Part shown: positions 9,669 through 17,389 of the stretch, one piece after another
Layout of the letters: each line of letters begins with the position of its first letter
How positions within the stretch are numbered: the first letter of the stretch is position 1
Assembly (NCBI RefSeq): GCF_013407835.1
Contig: NZ_JACCBI010000001.1
Location: forward strand, 310,001 to 374,000
Direction of reading: 5' to 3'
Length of the DNA stretch: 64,000 nt
Source of the DNA: Agromyces atrinae
GTDB lineage: Bacteria; Actinomycetota; Actinomycetes; Actinomycetales; Microbacteriaceae
Translations under genes and position numbers: made by a program
The notes under the pieces: model-generated
Seen by the model: only the letters and a program-made list of their open reading frames with translations
Told to the model about the DNA's origin: nothing
The model's database searches: none

Positions 9669-10547
9669 TCAGGACGGGAGTGTGAATCCGCTTTCCCGGT
9701 CGCCGACGGCGAGACCATCCGCGATGAGGCCGCAGAGTGCTCGTTCGCGTTGCGCGTCATCCGCCCAGAGCGAGGTGATCTCGGTGATCGTCACCGGTCC
9801 GTGGGCCGCGCGCAGTTCGCGCATGATGAGCCCGCGCACCTGCCGGTCGGAGCCCTCGAACTTCTTCTGCACGGCCTTGCGCGGCCCGTCGTAGGCGGGG
9901 TATCCGGCGGCACGCCATGCGCACGACTCGCGCAGCGGGCAGTCGTCGCATCGGGGCGCTCGCGCCGTGCAGACGACGGCGCCGAGCTCCATGATGGCGG
10001 CGTTGAACACGCGCGCCTCCGCGTCATCCGTCGGGAGGAGCTCGTCCATGTCGGCGAGGTCGCGCTTGGCCGGGGGAGCGGGCTCCGCCTGCCCGGCGAC
10101 CGCGCGTGCGATCACGCGTCGCGTGTTCGTGTCGACGACGGGGTGCCGATGCCCGTAGGCGAACGCCGAGACGGCGCGCGCCGTGTAGTCGCCGACTCCC
10201 TGGAGGGCGAGAAGGTCGTCGACATCGCTCGGGACGACCCCACCGTGGCGCTCCACGATCTCGACGGCCGCCTGATGCAGCCAGAGCGCGCGGCGCGGAT
10301 AGCCGAGCCGGTCCCACGCCCGCACGGCCTCGGCGGGCGGCACGCGGGCGAGGTCGGCGGGAGTCGGCCAGCGGTCGAGCCACGCGGTGATCGCGGGGAT
10401 GACGCGGACGACGGGAGTCTGCTGCAGCATGAACTCGCTCACGAGGATGCCCCACGCGCCGTAGTCGGGATCGCGCCACGGCAGGTCGCGGGCGTTCTCG
10501 GCGAACCAGCGGTTCAGCACCGGTGCGATCGGGGATTCTCGGGACAT
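9669..10547 (-). CDS. mutY: A/G-specific adenine DNA glycosylase
   Basis: Base-excision repair enzyme removing adenine mispaired with 8-oxoguanine. 292 residues from ATG 10547 (MSRESPIAPVLNRWF). Visible: the catalytic Glu in SEFMLQQTPV, the helix-hairpin-helix LQGVGDYTARAV with the catalytic Asp in HPVVDTNTRRV, and the [4Fe-4S] loop C-x6-C-x2-C-x5-C (CTARAPRCDDCPLRESC). It is shorter than the about 350 residues of E. coli MutY, so the C-terminal NUDIX-like 8-oxoG sensing domain is reduced, as in many actinobacteria. A longer frame reaching to 11129 is possible on paper but adds only sequence antisense to the next gene. A TACCCT hexamer ends 7 nt before the start. Confidence 0.95.
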   Translation of the reverse strand: MSRESPIAPVLNRWFAENARDLPWRDPDYGAWGILVSEFMLQQTPVVRVIPAITAWLDRWPTPADLARVPPAEAVRAWDRLGYPRRALWLHQAAVEIVERHGGVVPSDVDDLLALQGVGDYTARAVSAFAYGHRHPVVDTNTRRVIARAVAGQAEPAPPAKRDLADMDELLPTDDAEARVFNAAIMELGAVVCTARAPRCDDCPLRESCAWRAAGYPAYDGPRKAVQKKFEGSDRQVRGLIMRELRAAHGPVTITEITSLWADDAQRERALCGLIADGLAVGDRESGFTLPS

Positions 10548-10580
10548 CCGCTCCAGGGTACGTCGCCGTAGGCTCGATGC

Positions 10581-11231
10581 ATGACCGCCCGATCCGATCT
10601 CCTGCTCGCCGTCGCCGACGAGCTCCTGCAGCACCACCCGCGGGGCCGGGTCGCGGTCGCGATCGACGGCATCGACGCCCGCCGGACGACCCGTTTCGCC
10701 GACGAGCTCGCGATCGTCATCGCCTCGTCCGGCCGGCCCGTCGTGCGCGCGAGCCACGAGGGCTTCCACCGGCCGCCGGCCGAACGCTACGCGCGGGGTG
10801 AGGACTCCGCGATCGGCTACTACCGCGATTCGTTCGACGAGGAGCGGCTCCGAGCCGAACTCGTCGAACCGTTCCGGCTCGGCGACGCGTTCGTGACGTC
10901 GATCGGCACCGCCCCGACCGACGGCACCGCCCCGACCGACGGCATCGGCGGGAGTGCGGCGGGACCCGCGGCGCCCGACACGGTGCTGCTCGTCGACGGC
11001 GTCTTCCTCCTCCGCCCCGAACTCCGCGGCCTGTGGAACGCGGCGGCGCGGCTCGACGTGCGTCCCGAGGTGCTCCTCGCGGAGAGCGACGAGTCGGACG
11101 CGGCCCGCGAACGACACGCGGGCGGTCACGCGATCTACGAGCGTGAGGCGTCACCGCGTCGCGCGGCGGGAATCGTCATCGACGACAGCGATCCCCTGCA
11201 GCCGCTCCGACTCTTCGTCGACTACTGCTGA
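10581..11231 (+). CDS. Uridine kinase-like protein with a degraded P-loop
   Basis: 216 residues resembling the actinobacterial uridine-kinase-like NTPases (VAIDGID..., later GHAIYEREASPRRAAGIVIDDSDP near the C-terminus, and LLVDGVFLLRPEL as the Walker-B-like strand). The Walker A motif expected as DG-GAGKT-F reads DARRTTRF: both glycines and the lysine are gone. This looks like a short frame-shifted stretch restored within about five codons (inference). Residues about 109-120 carry two identical GTAPTD units from an 18-bp tandem duplication. ATP binding is therefore doubtful. TAGGCT (10569-10574) ends 6 nt before the ATG, so the transcript is probably leaderless. Its end overlaps convergent panE by 10 bp. 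Confidence 0.75.
   Translation: MTARSDLLLAVADELLQHHPRGRVAVAIDGIDARRTTRFADELAIVIASSGRPVVRASHEGFHRPPAERYARGEDSAIGYYRDSFDEERLRAELVEPFRLGDAFVTSIGTAPTDGTAPTDGIGGSAAGPAAPDTVLLVDGVFLLRPELRGLWNAAARLDVRPEVLLAESDESDAARERHAGGHAIYEREASPRRAAGIVIDDSDPLQPLRLFVDYC
10905..10940 (+). repeat. Two perfect 18-bp tandem repeats inside the kinase-like gene
   Basis: GGCACCGCCCCGACCGAC occurs at 10905-10922 and again at 10923-10940, keeping the frame and encoding GTAPTD twice. A likely slippage site, so copy number may differ between strains. Confidence 0.9.
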
Positions 11232-12235
11232 CGTCGTCCGAGGGCGCCGACGGCGGCGACGACGGCATCGATCGAGTGGAAGCGGCCGGACGTCTCGACC
11301 TCGTGCACGAGCGCCGTGAGCGCAGCGTTCACGGGGGCCTCGACACCCGCGCGCGCGGCTTCGCCGACGACCGCGCCGTTCAGGAAGTCGACCTCGGTCG
11401 CCTGGCCGCGCGTGATGCTCTGCAGCGTCGACCCGAGGTTCGGCACGGCGCCCATCCGCACCCCCATCGAGCGGGGGAGCAGCTGACCGAGGGCGAGGGG
11501 AAGCGCGGCGAAGAAGCGGAGGCGACCGTCGCTCAGGCCCTGGATCGACCCGAAACGGATGCCGCGGGCGATGCCCACGCGGACGGTCTCGCGCATGAGC
11601 GCCGTGAGGATGCGTCGCGTGCGCGGATCGGCGATCGTCTCCTGCACGGTCAGTCCCGTCGCGGCGGGCAGCGCGTTCAGCATGTTGACGACGAGCTTCG
11701 TCCACTGCGCGCCGCGGAAGTTCGCGATCGGCACGACGGGCACGGCGCGACCCAGAACCTCGGCGAGGGCCCGTGTCGCGTCGTCGACGTCGCCCTCACC
11801 GCGCCCGAGATAGGTCGCGGCGGTCGTCGTCACGCGCACGAGACCGGGCTCGGTGTAGTTCGCGGCGATGATCGAGAGGGCGCCGAAGCACTCGGAGCCG
11901 GGCAGGAGTTCCTCGGCGGCCTCGACGCCCGCGAGGCCGTTCTGCACGACGACGACGGGGATGCCGTCGAGATGCGCCGCATTCGCCGCGATCGCATCGC
12001 GAGCGTCGTGAGCCTTCGTGCAGACGAGCGCGAGGTCGGGGGTCTCGGCGAGCGTCGTCCGCGCGTCGACGACGGCGGTCACGTCGCCGTAGCCGCCCGT
12101 GAGACGGAGTCCTCGATCGCGGATCGCCTCGAGCCCAGCACCTCGCGCGGTCACCGTGACGTCGTGGCCGTCGCGGGAGAGCAGCGCCGCGAAGGTGCCC
12201 CCGAGCGCTCCGGCGCCGATGATCGCGATCCTCAT
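11222..12235 (-). CDS. panE: 2-dehydropantoate 2-reductase (ketopantoate reductase)
   Basis: NADPH-dependent reduction of ketopantoate to pantoate in coenzyme A synthesis. 337 residues from ATG 12235 (MRIAIIGAGALGG). Shown by the Rossmann GxGxxG (IGAGALGGTFAALL), the conserved Lys in VCTKAHD, and RGAQWTKLVVNMLNALPAATGLT of the C-terminal helical domain. TACGCT (12242-12247, minus strand) lies exactly 6 nt before the ATG, which supports this start over longer in-frame alternatives and suggests a leaderless mRNA. PanE/ApbA paralogues with other 2-oxoacid substrates exist, so the substrate is less certain than the family. Confidence 0.88.
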   Translation of the reverse strand: MRIAIIGAGALGGTFAALLSRDGHDVTVTARGAGLEAIRDRGLRLTGGYGDVTAVVDARTTLAETPDLALVCTKAHDARDAIAANAAHLDGIPVVVVQNGLAGVEAAEELLPGSECFGALSIIAANYTEPGLVRVTTTAATYLGRGEGDVDDATRALAEVLGRAVPVVPIANFRGAQWTKLVVNMLNALPAATGLTVQETIADPRTRRILTALMRETVRVGIARGIRFGSIQGLSDGRLRFFAALPLALGQLLPRSMGVRMGAVPNLGSTLQSITRGQATEVDFLNGAVVGEAARAGVEAPVNAALTALVHEVETSGRFHSIDAVVAAVGALGRRQQ

Positions 12236-12299
12236 ACGACGAGCGTACGGCCGTCGCCACGGGGGGCCTGCTCCCTGAGCCGCTGATAGCCTGATCGAC

Positions 12300-13196
12300 G
12301 TGACCCGCGGCATCCTCCTCATCGACAAGCCCGGCGGACTCACGAGTCACGACGTCGTCGCGCGCGTGCGACGAGCGGCCGGCACACGCAAGGTCGGTCA
12401 CGCCGGCACCCTCGACCCCATGGCGACGGGCCTCCTCGTGCTCGGCCTCGGCTCGGCCACCCGGCTCCTGCACTACATCGTCGGTCTCGACAAGGAGTAC
12501 ACCGCGACGATCCGACTCGGCAGCGCGACGACGACGGATGACGCGGAGGGCGAGATCACCGAGACCGCCACGATCGCCGCGATCGACGCCGTGTCCGATG
12601 ACGCCATCGCCTCCGGCATCGGAGCGCTGACGGGGGAGATCGAACAGGTCCCGAGCACGGTGAGTGCCATCAAGGTCAACGGCAAGCGTGCGTATGCGCT
12701 CGCCCGCGAGGGCGAAGAGGTGACGCTCTCGTCTCGGCGCGTGACCGTCTCGGCCTTCGACGTGCTCGACCAGCGTCGCGAGGGTGCGCACATCGACCTC
12801 GACGTGCGCGTCGAATGCACGACGGGCACGTACATCAGGGCGCTCGCTCGCGACCTCGGGGCGGGACTCGGGGTCGGCGGTCACCTCACCGCCCTCCGAC
12901 GCTCGCGAATCGGCGCGTTCGACGTCGCCGACGCGTCGACGCTCGACGATCTCGACGTCGCCGCCGCGCTCCTGCACCCCGCCGCGGCCGCCGACCTCAC
13001 CCTCGACACGCTCTCGGTCTCGGCCGACGACGCTCGCGACATCGGTCACGGCAAGCGCATCGCCCGCCCCGACGACATCGCCGGCGGCATCCTCGCGGCG
13101 ATCGACCCCGCGGGCGAACTCATCGCGATTCTCGAGACGCGGAAAGACACGCTGAAGGTCGTCACCGGCTTCCCGCAGGAGGGACCCGCATCGTGA
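12300..13196 (+). CDS. truB: tRNA pseudouridine(55) synthase
   Basis: Makes pseudouridine 55 in the T-loop of elongator tRNAs. 298 residues. GILLIDKPGGLTSHDVV at the N-terminus and the catalytic Asp in HAGTLDPMATGLL are canonical; the C-terminus carries the small PUA-like region. GTG start, with TAGCCT (12287-12292) ending 7 nt upstream and no ribosome binding site, again suggesting leaderless transcription. The stop overlaps the next start as GTGA. Confidence 0.96.
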   Translation: MTRGILLIDKPGGLTSHDVVARVRRAAGTRKVGHAGTLDPMATGLLVLGLGSATRLLHYIVGLDKEYTATIRLGSATTTDDAEGEITETATIAAIDAVSDDAIASGIGALTGEIEQVPSTVSAIKVNGKRAYALAREGEEVTLSSRRVTVSAFDVLDQRREGAHIDLDVRVECTTGTYIRALARDLGAGLGVGGHLTALRRSRIGAFDVADASTLDDLDVAAALLHPAAAADLTLDTLSVSADDARDIGHGKRIARPDDIAGGILAAIDPAGELIAILETRKDTLKVVTGFPQEGPAS

Positions 13197-13561
13197 TCGA
13201 GTGGTTCACCTACGTGCAGGTCGCCATCGCGGTGGTCGCGGGGCTCCTGTGCCTCGGACTCGGCCTCGGCGGCAAGTCGCCGAATGACGTCTCGATGGGC
13301 TCGCTCGTCATCGTCGAAGTGCTCCTCATCGCCCAGATCGTCGTCGCGATCATCGCCCCGACCGTCGGCAACGAGCCGACGGGGTTCCTCCCCGAGTTCT
13401 GGGCGTACCTCATCGCCGCGGCTCTCATCCCGCCCGCGGCCGCATTCTGGGCGCTCCTCGAGCGCACGCGCTGGTCGACCGTCGTCCTGGGCGTCGCCGC
13501 GCTCTCGGTCGCCGTGATGCTTTACCGCATGTTGCAGATCTGGACAGTGCAGCAGGCGTGA
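13193..13561 (+). CDS. Small four-helix membrane protein
   Basis: 122 residues, no recognised family. Four hydrophobic segments (about 6-24, 35-55, 65-85, 92-112) with very short loops. GTG 13193 shares its bases with the truB stop (GTGA), so translation is probably coupled to truB. Small membrane proteins between truB and ribF are frequent in Microbacteriaceae; function unknown. Confidence 0.75.
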   Translation: MIEWFTYVQVAIAVVAGLLCLGLGLGGKSPNDVSMGSLVIVEVLLIAQIVVAIIAPTVGNEPTGFLPEFWAYLIAAALIPPAAAFWALLERTRWSTVVLGVAALSVAVMLYRMLQIWTVQQA

Positions 13562-13590
13562 GCCCCCGGGTGCGCGATAATCGATGAGCC

Positions 13591-14046
13591 ATGACTGACC
13601 TGAAGCACGCCTCCACCTCCGCCCGTCCGAAGCGACGCATCAGCGGAATCGGTCAAGTCCTCATCGCCGTCTACGCGATCCTCGCCGTCGGCGCGACGGG
13701 CCGATCGGCCGTGCAGGTCATCTTCAAGTTCGACGAGGCGCCCGTCGCCTACTCGCTCTCGGCGGTCGCCGCCGTCGTCTACATCATCGCGACGATCGCC
13801 CTCGTCGCGCGCGGAGTCATCTGGTACCGCGTCGCATGGGCGACGATCGTCTTCGAGTTCGTCGGCGTGCTCACGGTCGGTGTGCTGAGCCTTACCGTGC
13901 CCGAATTCTTCGCCCACGAATCGGTCTGGTCGTACTTCGGCCGCGGCTACGTCTTCATCCCGCTCGTGCTCCCCGTGCTCGGCATGTGGTGGCTCGCCAA
14001 GCACCCGCCGTCCCGCGACCCGCGTGTCGAAGGAGGGGCCGCGTGA
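13591..14046 (+). CDS. Small integral membrane protein
   Basis: 151 residues: a cytoplasmic basic N-terminus (about 1-20, ending RPKRRISG) followed by four predicted membrane helices (about 22-42, 54-74, 82-102, 115-137). No catalytic motif seen. GATAAT (13576-13581) lies 9 nt before the ATG, so it may have its own promoter. Its last codons overlap the ribF start (GTGA), placing it in one unit with ribF and the MFS gene. Confidence 0.75.
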   Translation: MTDLKHASTSARPKRRISGIGQVLIAVYAILAVGATGRSAVQVIFKFDEAPVAYSLSAVAAVVYIIATIALVARGVIWYRVAWATIVFEFVGVLTVGVLSLTVPEFFAHESVWSYFGRGYVFIPLVLPVLGMWWLAKHPPSRDPRVEGGAA

Positions 14047-14972
14047 AGCTCTTCACCGGCCTCGGCGACGTTCCCGCCGACTTTGGTCCGTCGGTCGTCA
14101 CCATCGGCAAGTTCGACGGCGTGCACGCCGGGCACCGTGCCGTCATCGCCGACCTGCTCGCGATCGCCGACGCCGAATCACTGACGTCGACCGTCGTGAC
14201 GTTCGACCGTCATCCGCTCGCCTTCCTCGCCCCCGAGAAGTGCCCCGAGCAACTCGTGAGCACCCCGCAGAAGATCGAGCTCCTCGCCACGACGGGTGTC
14301 GACGCCGCGCTCGTGCTGCGCTTCGACGAGACGCTCTCGTCGATCCCCGCCGAAGCGTTCGTGCGCGACATCCTCGTCGGACGCCTCCGGGCCCAGGTCG
14401 TCTTCGTCGGTGCCGACTTCCGTTTCGGCAGCCGAGGTGCCGGCGATGTCGGGCTGCTCGAGCGCATGGGGCCCGTGCTGGGCTTCGAGGTGCGGGTCAT
14501 CGACGACGTGCGCCCGGAAGACGGTCGGCGCGTCTCATCGACGTGGATCCGCGAACTGCTCGAGGCGGGCGACGTGGCCTCGGCGGCGCGACTGCTCGGG
14601 CACACCCCGACCGTGCGAGGCGTCGTCGTGCACGGCGCCGCCCGCGGCCGCGAACTGGGCTTCCCGACCGCGAACCTCTCTCCGTCGTCGGAGGGGCTCA
14701 TCCCCGCCGACGGCGTCTACGCGGGCTGGCTCGTCGACGGCGACGAGCGCTACCCGGCCGCCGTCTCGGTCGGCAACAACCCGACCTTCGAGGGCGTGCC
14801 GCAGAAGCAGGTCGAGGCGTACGTGCTCGACCGCGAGATCGACCTCTACGGGCACGAGGTGGCGATCGAGTTCGTCACGCGCATTCGCGGCATGGTCGCC
14901 TTCGAGGGAATCGACGCCCTCATCCGTCAGATGAGCGCCGACGTCGATACCGTTCGATCGCTGCTCACGTGA
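14043..14972 (+). CDS. ribF: Bifunctional riboflavin kinase / FAD synthetase
   Basis: Converts riboflavin to FMN and then FAD. 309 residues: an N-terminal nucleotidyltransferase domain with GKFDGVHAGHRAVI (HxGH signature) and the C-terminal flavokinase domain with GRELGFPTANL. GTG start overlapping the upstream stop by 4 bp, and its own stop overlaps the next GTG by 4 bp. No FMN riboswitch was seen upstream, as expected for ribF inside a housekeeping operon. Confidence 0.96.
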   Translation: MKLFTGLGDVPADFGPSVVTIGKFDGVHAGHRAVIADLLAIADAESLTSTVVTFDRHPLAFLAPEKCPEQLVSTPQKIELLATTGVDAALVLRFDETLSSIPAEAFVRDILVGRLRAQVVFVGADFRFGSRGAGDVGLLERMGPVLGFEVRVIDDVRPEDGRRVSSTWIRELLEAGDVASAARLLGHTPTVRGVVVHGAARGRELGFPTANLSPSSEGLIPADGVYAGWLVDGDERYPAAVSVGNNPTFEGVPQKQVEAYVLDREIDLYGHEVAIEFVTRIRGMVAFEGIDALIRQMSADVDTVRSLLT

Positions 14973-16177
14973 GCGCCGCCGCGCCGCTCTGGAAGGGGCG
15001 CGCACTCGCGCTCGTCGGCATCCTGCTCGTCGCGCTCAACCTCCGCACCGCCGTCGCGTCGCTCTCGCCGATCGCGACGACGATCTCGGCCGACATCCCG
15101 CTCCCCGCCGTGCTGCTCGGCGCACTCGGCATGGTGCCGCCGCTCTGCTTCGCCGTGTTCGGCATCGCGACACCCGCCTTCACCCGCCGCTTCGGGCTCG
15201 AGCGCGTGCTCATCACCGCCCTCGTCGTGCTCACGGCGGGCCTCGTCGGCCGGGGGCTCGCTCCCGATGCCTGGTGGCTCCTCATCGCGAGTGCGGCGAC
15301 GTTCGCGGGCATCGGCGTCGGCAACGTCGTGCTGCCGCCGCTCGTGAAGAAGTACTTCCCCGATCGCGTGGGTCTCCTGACGACGATGTACGCGACGATC
15401 CTCTCGCTCTCGACGCTCGTGCCCCCGCTCATCGCGGTACCCGTCGCCGAGGCGGCGGGCTGGCGCACCTCGCTCGCGCTGTGGTCGGTCTTCGCGCTCG
15501 CCGCCCTCGTGCCGTGGATCGTGCTCGTCGTGAAGCCGCGCCGCGGGGTGGCGACCGTGCTCCCCGAAGAGGGCGAGCCTGCGCTCGTCGCGCGCATCTG
15601 GCGGTCGAAGATCGCCTGGGCGCTCACCGCGATCTTCTTCACGTCGTCGTTCAACGCCTACTCGATCTTCGCGTGGCTGCCGACGATGCTCGAGGACATC
15701 GCCGGTGTGACGCCCGCGCAGGCCGGCATCCTGCTCTCGATCTATGCGGGCGTCGGCCTCCCCGCGTCGCTCGTCGTGCCGATCATCGCCGCGCGCTACC
15801 ACCGCGTGGGCACGCTCATCGTCATCGGCATCTCGTGCTTCGTCGTCGGGTACGCGGGCCTCCTGTTCGCGCCGACGACTCTGCCGTGGCTGTGGGTGTT
15901 CTTCGCGGGCGCGGGGCCGCTGCTCTTCCCGTTGACGCTCGTGCTCATCAACCTGCGCACGCGGACGCACGAAGGAGCGGTCGCGCTCAGCGGGTTCGTG
16001 CAGAGCGTCGGCTACCTCGCCGCTGCCATCGGGCCGCTGCTCGTCGGCGTCATCCACGAGACGACCGGATCCTGGTCGGGTGCGCTCGTGCTGCTGCTCG
16101 CCTCGGTCGCCCTCGCGGCGATCGCCGGCCCTGTCGCCGGGCGCCGCCGCTTCCTCGAGGACGAGCCCGCGCGCTGA
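14969..16177 (+). CDS. MFS transporter, CynX/NimT type
   Basis: 402-residue, roughly 12-helix major facilitator. The opening LVGILLVALNLRTAVASLSPI is the typical start of the CynX/NimT (cyanate/2-nitroimidazole) group, annotated as exporters of diverse small molecules. A basic central loop separates the two six-helix halves at about residues 188-205. GTG 14969 overlaps the ribF stop (GTGA). Substrate cannot be told. The operon ends in the large inverted repeat downstream. Confidence 0.88.
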   Translation: MSAAAPLWKGRALALVGILLVALNLRTAVASLSPIATTISADIPLPAVLLGALGMVPPLCFAVFGIATPAFTRRFGLERVLITALVVLTAGLVGRGLAPDAWWLLIASAATFAGIGVGNVVLPPLVKKYFPDRVGLLTTMYATILSLSTLVPPLIAVPVAEAAGWRTSLALWSVFALAALVPWIVLVVKPRRGVATVLPEEGEPALVARIWRSKIAWALTAIFFTSSFNAYSIFAWLPTMLEDIAGVTPAQAGILLSIYAGVGLPASLVVPIIAARYHRVGTLIVIGISCFVVGYAGLLFAPTTLPWLWVFFAGAGPLLFPLTLVLINLRTRTHEGAVALSGFVQSVGYLAAAIGPLLVGVIHETTGSWSGALVLLLASVALAAIAGPVAGRRRFLEDEPAR

Positions 16178-16265
16178 TCCCGGCGCGGCCAGCCTGCCCT
16201 GCCTGGTTGCCGCGTGACCGCCGCCCGCGTCATCCGCCCGCCTGCCCCTGCCCACCCCGCTCGGT

Positions 16266-16321
16266 GTGTTGCCGCTTTCGGCCCGTGCGGCGCCCTCCGC
16301 ACGGGCCGAAACCGGCAACAC
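16266..16321. repeat. 56-nt near-perfect inverted repeat downstream of the MFS gene
   Basis: GTGTTGCCG-C-TTTCGGCCCGTGCGG (16266-16290) mirrors CCGCACGGGCCGAAA-C-CGGCAACAC (16297-16321), with one C/C mismatch in each 25-nt arm and a 6-nt loop. It is longer than the other hairpins in this window. It may be the operon terminator, or a copy of a dispersed intergenic palindromic element; no second copy was noticed here. Confidence 0.8.
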
Positions 16322-16342
16322 GCGCGGAAGCGCACGCGGCCG

Positions 16343-16362
16343 TTCTGCTCATATGAGCAGAA
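16343..16362. promoter_or_regulatory. 20-bp perfect palindrome, candidate SorC-family operator
   Basis: TTCTGCTCATATGAGCAGAA is an exact palindrome 63 bp upstream of the SorC-type regulator gene and the only strong dyad between the inverted repeat and the gene. SorC/DeoR sugar-binding regulators bind dyads of this size and usually control themselves and the operon that follows. Autoregulation of the regulator-deoC-ALDH operon is therefore inferred. Confidence 0.7.
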
Positions 16363-16425
16363 AAGGCTACGAGTGTAGATCGGTGCGCTTCTGACGCGTA
16401 GCCTGGACGAGACGGAAGGAGCGCT

Positions 16426-17370
16426 GTGGGCGAGAACGACGAACTGCTCTCGATCAGAGCAGCCGAGCTCTACTACGAGGAAGACAAGACGCAAGACGAG
16501 ATCGGTCAGGTGCTGCGTCTGACGCGGTGGAAGGTCGGCCGTCTCCTCTCGCAGGCCAAGGCCAACGGGTTCATCCGCATCGAGATCGTGCACCCGCGCG
16601 CGCGGAGGCTGCCCCTCGAGCGACGTCTGCGCGACGAACGCGGCCTCGTCGACGCGATCGTGGTCTCGGGTGCGGGCGTCGAGAGCGCCGAAGAGTTGCA
16701 GGCGCGCACGGCGCAGGCCGCCGCCGACTACCTCACGACGCTCCGACCCGTTCCGCGCACCCTCGGCGTCAGCTGGGGTCGCACCCTCCACGAGGTCTCC
16801 CAACACCTGCGGAAGGGATGGGCGACGGGCGTCAACGTCGTGCAGATCAACGGCGGTGTGAGCCTCAACCGGCGCTCGGGCACCGCGGCGTCCACGGCCG
16901 TCACGATCGCGCAGAAGGCTGGGGGACAGGCGACCCTGCTGCCGAGCCCCGCGATCCTCGAGCGGCTCGAGACGAAGAACGCCATCGAATCCGACCGCGT
17001 CGTCGCGGGCGTGCTCGATCTCGCGCGCTCGGCTAACGCCTACCTCTTCAGCGCAGGCGCCGCCGACCACTCGTCGGTGCACCTCGAGAGCGGCTACCTC
17101 TCGCCGGCCGACGTCGACGAACTCGTCCGCAAGGGCGCCGTCGGTGACGTCGTCGGCCGCTACATCGACTCCGACGGCAATATCGTCGATCCCTCGCTCG
17201 ACGGTCGGACCGTCGGGCTCACCCTCGACGAGCTGCGCACCGCCGACCGGTGCATCGCCGTCATCTCGGGGCGCTCGAAGCACCCCGTCGCCAATGCCGT
17301 CGTCGGCAGCCGACTCTGCTCGGTGCTCGTCACCGACGAAGAGACCGCGCTCCACCTGCTCGACGCATGA
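16426..17370 (+). CDS. SorC/DeoR-family sugar-phosphate-responsive transcriptional regulator
   Basis: 314 residues: an N-terminal helix-turn-helix (AAELYYEEDKTQDEIGQVL then RLTRWKVGRLLSQAKANGFIRI) and a C-terminal sugar-binding effector domain (PF04198 type; LGVSWGRTLHEV and NGGVSLNRRSGTA near the effector site). GTG start with GGAAGGAG upstream. It directly precedes deoC and two ALDH-family genes on the same strand (19-bp gap). The likely effector is a deoxyribose or related sugar phosphate, with the operon as target through the palindrome at 16343-16362. Confidence 0.9.
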   Translation: MGENDELLSIRAAELYYEEDKTQDEIGQVLRLTRWKVGRLLSQAKANGFIRIEIVHPRARRLPLERRLRDERGLVDAIVVSGAGVESAEELQARTAQAAADYLTTLRPVPRTLGVSWGRTLHEVSQHLRKGWATGVNVVQINGGVSLNRRSGTAASTAVTIAQKAGGQATLLPSPAILERLETKNAIESDRVVAGVLDLARSANAYLFSAGAADHSSVHLESGYLSPADVDELVRKGAVGDVVGRYIDSDGNIVDPSLDGRTVGLTLDELRTADRCIAVISGRSKHPVANAVVGSRLCSVLVTDEETALHLLDA

Positions 17371-17389
17371 CACCCAGGAAGTGACAACC

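Noticed and set aside
10548..11129. 194-codon N-terminal extension of mutY
   Set aside because: It lies wholly antisense to the kinase-like gene and has no similarity to MutY; the ATG at 10547 opens the conserved region.
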